From Nocardioides sp. GY 10127 (lineage in GTDB: Bacteria > Actinomycetota > Actinomycetes > Propionibacteriales > Nocardioidaceae): 64,000 nt of DNA. Positions 43,801 to 49,648 of this stretch are shown here, one piece after another. The stretch spans positions 124,001 to 188,000 of the forward strand of contig NZ_STGL01000009.1 in NCBI RefSeq assembly GCF_004919085.1, given 5' to 3'. A program made the translations under genes and the position numbers. The stretch's first letter is position 1. Every line of letters starts with the position of its first letter. The notes under the pieces are model-generated. The model saw only the letters and a list, made by a program, of their open reading frames with translations, made no database searches and was not told where the DNA came from.

Positions 43801-44125
43801 CGAGGAGCTGCACGAGGTACTCGAAGTACTCCACGTGGCCGCCCTGGTAGCTGGAGACGGCGACGCCCTGGACGTCCTCCTCGATCGCGGCCTCGACGAT
43901 CTCCGCGACCGAGCGGTTGTGCCCGAGGTGGATGACCTCGCAGCCCTGAGACTGGAAGATCCGCCGCATGATGTTGATCGAGGCGTCGTGACCGTCGAAG
44001 AGGCTCGACGCCGTCACCAGCCGGACCGGGTGCTGCGGCCGGTGCAGCGTCGGGGGCTGGGTCGGCTGGGCGGGCTGGGCGGGCTGGGCGGTCGGCTGGA
44101 CGGTGGGCTGGGCGGGCGCGCTCAT
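40799..44125 (-). CDS. icmF: Fused isobutyryl-CoA mutase (IcmF)
   Basis: 1108 residues, the length of known IcmF proteins. A Gln/Pro/Thr-rich tail (~1-30) precedes the B12-binding domain with DGHDASINIMRRIFQ (DxHxxG type) and GVAVSSYQGGHVEYF. A MeaB-like G-protein chaperone domain follows with P-loop LTGTGGSGKSSLTDE (~240) and NKFERRGA. The C-terminal mutase TIM barrel has DVYGKVGTSGVSVATLEDM and NGFTYVEAYLARGM. It interconverts isobutyryl-CoA and n-butyryl-CoA, and possibly pivalyl/isovaleryl-CoA, using adenosylcobalamin, with GTPase-assisted cofactor loading. A perfect palindrome and a MarR gene lie just upstream, suggesting repression relieved by a pathway ligand. Confidence 0.96.
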   Translation of the reverse strand: MSAPAQPTVQPTAQPAQPAQPTQPPTLHRPQHPVRLVTASSLFDGHDASINIMRRIFQSQGCEVIHLGHNRSVAEIVEAAIEEDVQGVAVSSYQGGHVEYFEYLVQLLAERGAGHVKVVGGGGGVIVADEIERLRRSGVVIFSPEDGQRLGLAGMVNQVVRACDVDPWTRRADAADATDQPADQPTQQAALDVDAVLSGERAAVARAVTGAETGRLDGSTLARLRQAAAARAVPVLGLTGTGGSGKSSLTDELLRRLRVDQEDKLRVAVLAVDPTRRRGGGALLGDRIRMNSLDLAGMDRDRVYFRSLATRGAREVPEHLDDVLTVLRAGGFDLVVVETPGIGQGDAAIVPFVDVSLYVMTPEFGAASQLEKIDMLDFADVVAINKFERRGAADALRDVARQLVRNREAFGARPEDMPVFGTSAATFGDDGVTALYQHLRGLLAEHGLAVGEGSLAPVGVRHSTRFGAIVPPERGRYLADIATVVRDYHAETRRLAAAARRWQSATEVAAALAASGAEPGGVPALVEETRAALPGDVLAALEGWDDVVASYAGDEQVVTVRGREIVTRLSRESLSGTRVPRVALPRTTDAGDLVSFWRRENLPGSFPFTAGVFPFKRDNEDPARMFAGEGDPARTNRRFKVLSQGQPATRLSTAFDSVTLYGRDPDERPDVYGKVGTSGVSVATLEDMRRLYDGFDLLSPTTSVSMTINGPAPTVLALFLSTVLEQARDRGIDEATALATVRGTVQADILKEDQGQNTCLFSTEFSLRCMADVQEWFIEKGVRNFYSVSISGYHIAEAGANPLSQLAFTLANGFTYVEAYLARGMAIDDFAPNLSFFFSHGMDPEYTVLGRVARRIWAVAMRDRYGANERSQKLKYHVQTSGRSLHAQEMDFNDIRTTLQALAAIYDNASSLHTNAYDEAVTTPSEESVRRALAIQLIINREWGPAMTENPLQGAFVVDELTDLVEEAVLAEFERLTERGGVLGAMETGYQRGRIQDESMLYEQRKHDGSLPIVGVNTFRRADDGGGTPQTVELARATEAEKRGQLDGLRAFHARHAEEAPAALARLKEVAAGDGNVFAALMDAVQVCSLGQVTDAFFEVGGAYRRSV

Positions 44126-44167
44126 GGTGCTGTCTCCCTCACGCAGGACCCCGCGGTGGCGGGGCGG

Positions 44168-44193
44168 AACGTAGATACTTGGACGTCCAAGTA
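44168..44193. promoter_or_regulatory. icmF promoter with perfect 18-bp operator
   Basis: TACTTGGACGTCCAAGTA (44176-44193) is a perfect palindrome, 50 bp upstream of the icmF ATG. On the minus strand a TACGTT -10 hexamer (44173-44168) follows it directly, so the operator occupies the promoter spacer. The adjacent MarR-family product is the likely binder. Confidence 0.75.
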
Positions 44194-44219
44194 ATGCGAG
44201 GGTACGGCCTCGGGACGCG

Positions 44220-44786
44220 TCAGTCCACGGCGTCCCCGGAGCCCCGGCGCAGCCGGGTGAGCAGGGTGGTGAGGTCGGCGACGTCCTCGGGGGCGACGCC
44301 GGGGGAGCGGAAGACCTCGTTCAGGTCGGCGGTGGCCGCGGAGGCGGCCGCCCGGCCGGCGTCCCGCAGGACGGCGAGCACCACGCGGCGGTCCTCGGCC
44401 CCGCGCTCGCGCTCGACGAGTCCCTGGCGCTCGAGCCGGTCGACGGCGTTGGTGACCGACGCGGGGTGCACCTGGAGCAGGGAGCCGAGCCGGGTCATCG
44501 GCATGCGCCCGGCGCTGGAGAACGAGAGCACCTGGAGCACCTCGTAGCGGGCGAAGGTGAGGTCGTGCGGGCGCAGCGCCGCGTCGATCCGCTCCATCAG
44601 CAGCTGCTGGGCGCGGACCAGGCTCGTGACCATAGCCATGCCGTCCGCGGCGTCCGCCCAGCCGTGCGCCACCCACTGGCGGCGGGCCTCGGCGATCGGG
44701 TCGCCCTCCGACGCGGCGACCGGGACGCCCGCCGGGGCGTGGGTGTCACCGGTGTCGTCGGTGTCGGACGGGGTGTCGGGAGCCAC
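44220..44786 (-). CDS. MarR-family transcriptional regulator
   Basis: 188 residues. An acidic N-terminal tail of ~35 residues leads to the MarR winged helix. Dimer helix at ~45-75, HTH at ~95-140 (GRMPMTRLGSLLQVHPASVT and NAVDRLERQGLVERERGAED), and wing ending DRRVVLAVL. GTG 44786 is chosen because AGGA precedes it by seven bases; longer starts add an Arg/Pro-rich stretch. It lies 94 bp upstream of icmF on the same strand with the palindrome between them, so it probably controls icmF. CoA thioesters are common effectors in such pairs, but none can be read here. Confidence 0.9.
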   Translation of the reverse strand: MAPDTPSDTDDTGDTHAPAGVPVAASEGDPIAEARRQWVAHGWADAADGMAMVTSLVRAQQLLMERIDAALRPHDLTFARYEVLQVLSFSSAGRMPMTRLGSLLQVHPASVTNAVDRLERQGLVERERGAEDRRVVLAVLRDAGRAAASAATADLNEVFRSPGVAPEDVADLTTLLTRLRRGSGDAVD

Positions 44787-45008
44787 CTGCTCATCCTGTC
44801 CCACCGGGCGGGGCGAGTGTGGCCGGCGGCCCCGTCGCGGACGCGGCCATCCCCCACGGATGCCCCGTCCACCCCCCTTCGTGCTCGGGGCCGCCGACCG
44901 GAGGGAACTCTGCCCCACCCGGAATGGGTGAAACCGGCGAACGGTGAATAGTTGACTTGTGCACGGGTGTGTTCTGGACCGCTCTTGACGTGAACGGGCG
45001 CGTGGTGT

Positions 45009-45908
45009 CTACCCGCCGGCTCCCGCGGGTCGGGTGCCGAGGACGGCGCAGCCGCCCGGCCCGGCGTCCTCGTCCTCCCAGGCTGCCTCGCCCTGCTGCC
45101 TCTTCTCCGACACGACGCGTGCCTGGAGGCCCGCCGCGCGCAGGAGCGCCGCCGAGACGGGGGCCTGCTCCACGCTGGCCTCGAGGAGGACGAGTCCGCC
45201 GGGGCGGAGCCAGTCCGCGGCCTCGGCGGCGACCCTTCGGTGCAGGTCGAGGCCGTCGGGGCCGCCGTCGAGCGCGAACAGCGGCTCGTGGTCGCGCGCC
45301 TCCGGGGGCATCGAGGCGACGGCGTCGGAGGGGACGTAGGGGGCGTTCACGAGCAGCACGTCCACCCTGCCCCGCAGGGTCGGCGGCAGGGGCTCGAACA
45401 GGTCGCCGGTGTGCACCGAGGCGTCGGGGAGGTTCTGCGCGGCGCAGGCGGTGGCGGCGGGGTCGAGGTCGGCGGCGTGCACCTCCACCCGCGCCGCACC
45501 TCCCTGGGCGGCGAGCAGTGAGAGCGTCACCAGTCCCAGCGCGCCCGTGCCGCAGCAGAGGTCGATGAGCACCGGGTGGGCTGCGTCAGCGGGCTGGGTG
45601 TCGCGGGGGAGCGGAGTCGACAGCCCGGCCAGGTGCTCGGCGGCGAGACGGGCGAGGAGCATCGAGCGCTGACGCGGCACGAACACCCCGGCCGCCGTCC
45701 TGACCCGGACCCCGCCCAGCTCCGCGTGCCCCAGGACGACCTCCAGCGGCTCGCCGCGCTCCCGGCGGACCACCAGCCGCTCCAGCTGTTCGGCGTCCAG
45801 CCCCACCTCGGCCGCCTCGCCGAGGAGTGCCGCGGCCTCCTGCTCGGCGAACACGCAGCCGGCCGCCCGCAGCCGTGCCACCAAGCGGTCGGCCCCCTCC
45901 TGCTCCAC
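45009..45908 (-). CDS. HemK-family protein N5-glutamine methyltransferase-like protein
   Basis: 299 residues. An N-terminal helical domain (~1-75) is followed by a class I SAM methyltransferase. Motif I is LIDLCCGTGALGLVTLSLLA (~118). The substrate motif, NPPY in HemK/PrmC, is NAPYVPSD here, which recurs in actinobacterial paralogues annotated as putative N5-glutamine methyltransferases. The length fits PrmC-type enzymes that methylate the GGQ motif of release factors, but a true prmC normally sits beside prfA, absent here, so this is probably a paralogue. A CAGAAT hexamer lies just before the GTG, suggesting leaderless expression. The palindrome array begins 70 bp upstream. Confidence 0.8.
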   Translation of the reverse strand: MEQEGADRLVARLRAAGCVFAEQEAAALLGEAAEVGLDAEQLERLVVRRERGEPLEVVLGHAELGGVRVRTAAGVFVPRQRSMLLARLAAEHLAGLSTPLPRDTQPADAAHPVLIDLCCGTGALGLVTLSLLAAQGGAARVEVHAADLDPAATACAAQNLPDASVHTGDLFEPLPPTLRGRVDVLLVNAPYVPSDAVASMPPEARDHEPLFALDGGPDGLDLHRRVAAEAADWLRPGGLVLLEASVEQAPVSAALLRAAGLQARVVSEKRQQGEAAWEDEDAGPGGCAVLGTRPAGAGG

Positions 45909-45977
45909 CCGGTCATTCTGCGCCGCGCTCTGCCGCGTCCCTCTGCGCCCCGCTGCTCACCCCCGGGCCTGCTGCGA

Positions 45978-46500
45978 CCGTTCGGTCCTCGTGGCCACGA
46001 GGACCGAACGGCCGCAGAGTCGCCGCCCCTCGCGTGTTGCTGCAGGTCAGCGTGGTGTGCCGCGGCCGGCCGATGCGTTGGGTCCTCGTGGCCACGAGGA
46101 CCCAACTGCTCAGCCGCCCCGCAGCCGGCGGCTGGTGGCCGGGGAGCAGTTGTCGACGGGGCGAATGTCCGCGAATCGTCCGCCAGGAGGACCGAACGGC
46201 GCCCGCGTCCGGCTGGCTCCAACAATTCCGCAGGTCAGGGCGATGTACGGCGCGCGGTCGGTGCGTTCGGTCCTCGTGGCTACGAGGACCGAACGCCTCA
46301 CGGCTGCCCGGTGCCGCCACCGCCCCCGGGGCAGCACCAGCCGGCCGCAGCCGAGCTGTTCAGGGCGCACTCCGCCGCGGGGCGTTCGCCAGCAGGACCG
46401 AACCGCCCCGGCGTCCGACTGTCGCCAGCATCTCCGCAGGTCAGAGCGGTGTGGGGCTGGCTGCTGCCGGGTTCGGTCCTCGTGTGCACGAGGACCGAAC
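45978..46500. repeat. Tandem array of palindromes, three ~190-206 bp dimeric repeats
   Basis: Four intact palindromes share arm GTTCGGTCCTCGTG: 45978-46011, 46077-46106, 46263-46296 and 46471-46500. Two decayed copies keep only the right arm, centred near 46182 and 46388. Centres are spaced 97, 91, 97, 109 and 97 bp. The flanks repeat too: CAGGTCAG occurs at 46043, 46231 and 46437, spaced 188 and 206 bp, always before an even-numbered palindrome. In the 46077 copy both arms changed together (GTTGGG with CCCAAC), conserving pairing. The 731-bp gap (45909-46639) has no convincing gene; reading frames through it repeat peptides such as VLVATRTE because of the array. Confidence 0.9.
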
Positions 46501-46516
46501 GCCCACAGCCGCCCGG

Positions 46517-46600
46517 CAGCAGCAGCCGGAGACACATCAGCCCCAGACGCATCAGCCGCAGCAGCAGCCGGAGACACATCAGCCCCAGACGCATCAGCCG
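46517..46600. repeat. 42-bp tandem repeat, two perfect copies
   Basis: Copies at 46517-46558 and 46559-46600 are identical, followed by a degenerate CAGCAGC-rich tail to about 46630. The unit is a multiple of three. It lies between the palindrome array and the stop codon of the hydrolase gene at 46640. Confidence 0.85.
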
Positions 46601-46639
46601 GAGCAGCGACAGCAGCCGCAGCCGCAGCAAGCCCGCGAC

Positions 46640-47773
46640 TCAGGCCAGCGTGAACCGCACGGAGTCGGAGGAGCCAGAGCTGGTGCGCACGGCGTCCCCA
46701 CGAGCGACGAGCAGCTCGAGGTGCGCCTTGGTCTCCATGGCGGCCAGGCCGGCGGAGAACGGGTCGAGGTCGGAGTAGGCGGTCTCGCGGCGGGTCCAGC
46801 CGAGGGTGCCGGCGACGTCGTGGCCGGTGAGTCCCGCGGAGCCGGCCGGGCCCAGCGCGGCGAGGCAGCGGGCGAGGCGGTCCTCGTGGTGGGCGAGGAG
46901 CTCGGCGCAGCGGGCGTGGCTCGACATGCCGACGGGTCCGTGCGCGGGGAGCACGGCCAGGTCCGGCAGCGCCCGCACCCGCGTCAGCGAGGCCATGAAG
47001 TGGCCCAGCGGCTGGTCGTCGGGGGGCACGGTGAACCCGATGGACGGGGTGATGGTCGGCAGCACGTGGTCGCCGGCGAGCAGCAGCCCGGCGGCCTCGT
47101 CGGCGAAGACGTAGTGCCCGGGCGTGTGGCCGGGGGTGTGGACGGCGTCGAGCCTCCGGCCCCCGACGCTCAGCGACACGTCGCCCTCGAGCCACGTGTC
47201 GGGCATCGCCCAGAAGTGCTCCTCGCCGGGCTTCTCGTCCCGCTCGATCATCGCCCAGAGGTCGGCGAGGTCGTGTGCCCCGGCGCTGCGGAGCAGCGCC
47301 GCCAGCACCGGCTCGGCCCCCTCGAGGCGGTCCGCCGGCGGCTCGTCGCCGTGCAGCGCGGCCAGGTAGTCGAGCGCGGGCCGCTCGCCGCTGCCCAGCG
47401 TCACGTCGACCCCGAGCTCCGTCCCCAGCACCCGCGCCAGCGTGTAGTGGTCGCGGTGCACGTGCGTCACGAGGAACCGCCGCACGTCCCCGAACCCCGA
47501 CCCGATCGAGCGCAGCGCCGAGTCGAGCAGGTCGCGCGCCTCGGGGATCGCCCACCCGCCGTCCACCAGCGTCAGCCCGTCGTCGGACTCGAGGGCGTAC
47601 ACGTTGACCGCCTTGAGCCCGTCCTCCGGCAGCGGCAGGGGGATGCGGTGGACGCCGGGGGCGGCCGGCCAGGCGCCGGGGTCGGCCCAGTGCCGGCCGG
47701 AGTCGGGGCTCACCGCGTGGGCGGTGTCGGTGGGGACGGTCGGGGGAGCCGAGGCGGGGGTGTCCTGCGTCAC
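46640..47773 (-). CDS. Metallo-beta-lactamase fold hydrolase
   Basis: 377 residues. The zinc motif THVHRDHY (HxHxDH, ~residue 105) is followed by HTPGHTPGHYVF (~212), AGDHVLP (~232) and PAHGPVG (~272), the full set of metal ligands of the fold. A C-terminal helical winged region (~295-377) of the kind found in LACTB2-like hydrolases follows. Substrates in this branch include acyl-CoA or other thioesters and cyclic esters; none can be fixed here. TAGCCT lies seven bases before the GTG start, so the message is probably leaderless, and TACCGATCGGTA lies just upstream as an operator. Confidence 0.85.
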   Translation of the reverse strand: MTQDTPASAPPTVPTDTAHAVSPDSGRHWADPGAWPAAPGVHRIPLPLPEDGLKAVNVYALESDDGLTLVDGGWAIPEARDLLDSALRSIGSGFGDVRRFLVTHVHRDHYTLARVLGTELGVDVTLGSGERPALDYLAALHGDEPPADRLEGAEPVLAALLRSAGAHDLADLWAMIERDEKPGEEHFWAMPDTWLEGDVSLSVGGRRLDAVHTPGHTPGHYVFADEAAGLLLAGDHVLPTITPSIGFTVPPDDQPLGHFMASLTRVRALPDLAVLPAHGPVGMSSHARCAELLAHHEDRLARCLAALGPAGSAGLTGHDVAGTLGWTRRETAYSDLDPFSAGLAAMETKAHLELLVARGDAVRTSSGSSDSVRFTLA

Positions 47774-47796
47774 GCAGGCGAGGCTACTGCGCCGGC

Positions 47797-47808
47797 TACC
47801 GATCGGTA
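47797..47808. promoter_or_regulatory. Perfect palindrome in the hydrolase promoter
   Basis: TACCGATCGGTA sits about 25 bp before the GTG at 47773, in the -35 area of a promoter whose -10 is TAGCCT on the minus strand. The form is typical of TetR-family operators, but no TetR gene is in the window. Confidence 0.6.
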
Positions 47809-47827
47809 ACCCGTGATCGGGCGCGGG

Positions 47828-48325
47828 TCAGCGGCGCAGGCGCATCGGCAGGTGGGGGATGTGGCCGTCCAGGAACTCCTCGCCCTCGACCACTAACCCG
47901 AACCCGCCGTAGAACCCCGCGAGCGGCGACTGCGCCGCCAGCACCACGTCCAGCGCCGTGCCCGCCTCCGCGTCCAGCTCCGCGCACGCCCGCAGCGCGC
48001 CCTCCATCAGCGGCGCGGACAGCCCGCGCCCGCGCGCCTCCCGCGCCAGGACGACCCGGCCGATGCGCCGCACGTCCCCGTCGTCGAGCACCCGGGCCAC
48101 GCCGAGCACCCGGCCGCCGTCACCCTCCGGTCCGGAGCCGGCGCCCAGCAGCACCACGTGCCGCGTCCCCGGCTCGGCGTCCCGCCCGTCGAGGTCGTCG
48201 TAGGGGTCGCCCTGCTCGACGACGAAGACGTCCTGACGCAGCCGCCACATCTCGTAGGACGTGCGGACGTCGAGGTCGTCGAAGGCCAGGACGCGGGTCT
48301 CGAAGGTGGGGGACGTGTCGCTCAC
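47828..48325 (-). CDS. GNAT-family N-acetyltransferase (ElaA-like)
   Basis: 165 residues. The opening FDDLDVRTSYEMWRLRQDVF followed by VVEQGDPYDDLDGRD is characteristic of the ElaA subgroup. The acetyl-CoA site reads RIGRVVLAREARGRGLSAPL (~95-113), and the C-terminal FYGGFGLVVEGEEFLDGHIP completes the fold. Acceptor unknown. It is 54 bp upstream of the hydrolase gene on the same strand, with that gene's own promoter between them. It is divergent from the thiamine transporter operon. Confidence 0.9.
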   Translation of the reverse strand: MSDTSPTFETRVLAFDDLDVRTSYEMWRLRQDVFVVEQGDPYDDLDGRDAEPGTRHVVLLGAGSGPEGDGGRVLGVARVLDDGDVRRIGRVVLAREARGRGLSAPLMEGALRACAELDAEAGTALDVVLAAQSPLAGFYGGFGLVVEGEEFLDGHIPHLPMRLRR

Positions 48326-48371
48326 CGTCCCATTGTCACGTGCTGGGTCGGGGGGTGGGCGGCGGCCGGGC

Positions 48372-48488
48372 TAGAGTCGCGCTCGTCCAGACAGGGGAGC
48401 ACCCGGGCGGCCACGGCCGGGGGGTGCTGAGAGTGCGGTGCGGCCGCAGACCCTACGAACCTGATCCGGTTAGCACCGGCGAAGGGAG
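48372..48488 (+). ncRNA. TPP riboswitch (THI element) with its promoter
   Basis: A TAGAGT -10 element is at 48372-48377. The aptamer runs from about 48391 to 48488 and carries the conserved blocks GGGGAGC, GGTGCTGAGAGTGCGG (around 48423) and ACCCTACGAACCTGATCCGG, ending GGCGAAGGGAG. The final GAAGGGAG is also the Shine-Dalgarno of the first gene, so ligand binding should block translation initiation directly, lowering thiamine uptake when thiamine pyrophosphate is abundant. Confidence 0.95.
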
Positions 48489-48493
48489 TGCTG

Positions 48494-49648
48494 ATGAGCT
48501 CACGCGCGCATCGCCCCACCACGTCCATCCCCTCGACGACCAGCCCGTCGAAGGCCCGCCCCTCGACGCCCCGCACCCTGCGCGGCCTCGCCCTCGCCTC
48601 CACGCTGGCGCTGCTCGCCTCGGGCTGCTCGCTGCTCGGCTCGAGCGACGACTCGGAGTCCGACTCCGCCTCGGCCGACCCCGGAGCCGGCTCCGGGGGC
48701 ACCGTCACCCTCGTCACCCACGACAGCTTCTACCTGCCCAAGAAGCTCATCAAGCAGTTCGAGACCGAGACCGGCTACACGCTCAAGGTCCGCTCGGTCG
48801 GCGACGGCGGCACCCTGACCAGCCAGCTCGTGCTGAGCCAGGACGACCCGATCGGCGACGTCGCGTTCGGCGTCGACAACACCTTCGGCTCCCGCGCGCT
48901 CGACGCCGACGTCTTCGCGCCGAACGACCTCGACCTCCCGGACGGCGTGGCCGACCACGCCCTGGACGGCGACGACGACGCGACGATGGACGCGGTCGAC
49001 ACCGCCAGCGTCTGCGTCAACGTCGACGACGACTGGTTCGCCCAGCACGACATCGACCCGCCGACGTCCCTCGACGACCTCACCGACCCGACGTACAAGA
49101 ACCTGTTCGTCACCTCCGGTGCCACGACGTCCTCGCCCGGCTTCGCCTTCCTGCTCACGACCATCGCGGCGTACGGGGACGACTGGAAGTCCTACTGGCA
49201 GGACCTGCTCGACAACGGCATGAAGGTCGACCGGGGCTGGGAGGACGCCTACGAGGTCGACTTCACCGCGGGCGGCGGCAACGGCAGCCGGCCGATCGTG
49301 CTGAGCTACGACTCCTCGCCGGCCTTCACCACGGACGGCAACGGCGGCACGACGACCTCGGCGCTGCTCGACACCTGCTTCCAGCAGACCGAGTACGCCG
49401 GCGTCCTCACGAACGCGGACAACCCCGAGGGCGGCACGGCCGTGGTGCAGTGGCTGCTGAGCGACGAGGTCCAGGCCGCGCTGCCGGAGTCGATGTACGT
49501 CTTCCCGACGGTCGACGGCACCGCGCTGCCCAAGGCCTGGGCGAAGTTCGCCGTCCAGCCCACCGACCCGTGGACGGTCTCCCCGGCCGAGATCGCGAAG
49601 AACCGCAACACCTGGCTGACCGACTGGCAGGACCTGGTCAGCGGATGA
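48494..49648 (+). CDS. thiB: Thiamine ABC transporter substrate-binding lipoprotein
   Basis: 384 residues. A 30-residue basic tail precedes a lipoprotein signal with lipobox LLASGC near residue 45, then an acidic Ser-rich linker. The solute-binding domain (~68-384) starts TVTLVTHDSFYLPKKLIKQF, as in ThiB and related iron/thiamine type binding proteins, and includes DVAFGVDNTFGSRAL and a PDPTYKNLFV-like segment. ATG 48494 is spaced five bases from GGGAG at the riboswitch end; a GTG at 48488 is less likely. The riboswitch and following permease and ATPase genes define the substrate as thiamine or a phosphate/precursor. Its stop overlaps the next start. Confidence 0.92.
   Translation: MSSRAHRPTTSIPSTTSPSKARPSTPRTLRGLALASTLALLASGCSLLGSSDDSESDSASADPGAGSGGTVTLVTHDSFYLPKKLIKQFETETGYTLKVRSVGDGGTLTSQLVLSQDDPIGDVAFGVDNTFGSRALDADVFAPNDLDLPDGVADHALDGDDDATMDAVDTASVCVNVDDDWFAQHDIDPPTSLDDLTDPTYKNLFVTSGATTSSPGFAFLLTTIAAYGDDWKSYWQDLLDNGMKVDRGWEDAYEVDFTAGGGNGSRPIVLSYDSSPAFTTDGNGGTTTSALLDTCFQQTEYAGVLTNADNPEGGTAVVQWLLSDEVQAALPESMYVFPTVDGTALPKAWAKFAVQPTDPWTVSPAEIAKNRNTWLTDWQDLVSG

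Noticed and set aside
36302..44194. Very long plus-strand open frame of about 2600 codons
   Set aside because: It runs antisense to the kinase, metal receptor and icmF and in an alternate frame of others; composition is Arg/Gly/Ala-biased as expected from GC-rich shadow frames.
44957..45568. 203-codon plus-strand frame, Arg/Pro-rich
   Set aside because: Antisense to the HemK-like methyltransferase, whose SAM-binding motifs are intact.
45978..46500. CRISPR array
   Set aside because: The repeats are spaced ~97 bp, the intervening DNA is itself repeated in alternating order, and no cas gene is present.
45991..46653. Open frames of 110-220 codons across the palindrome array
   Set aside because: The peptides merely repeat the array (e.g. 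VLVATRTE on several occasions and on both strands); no ribosome site and no fold. Treated as non-coding.
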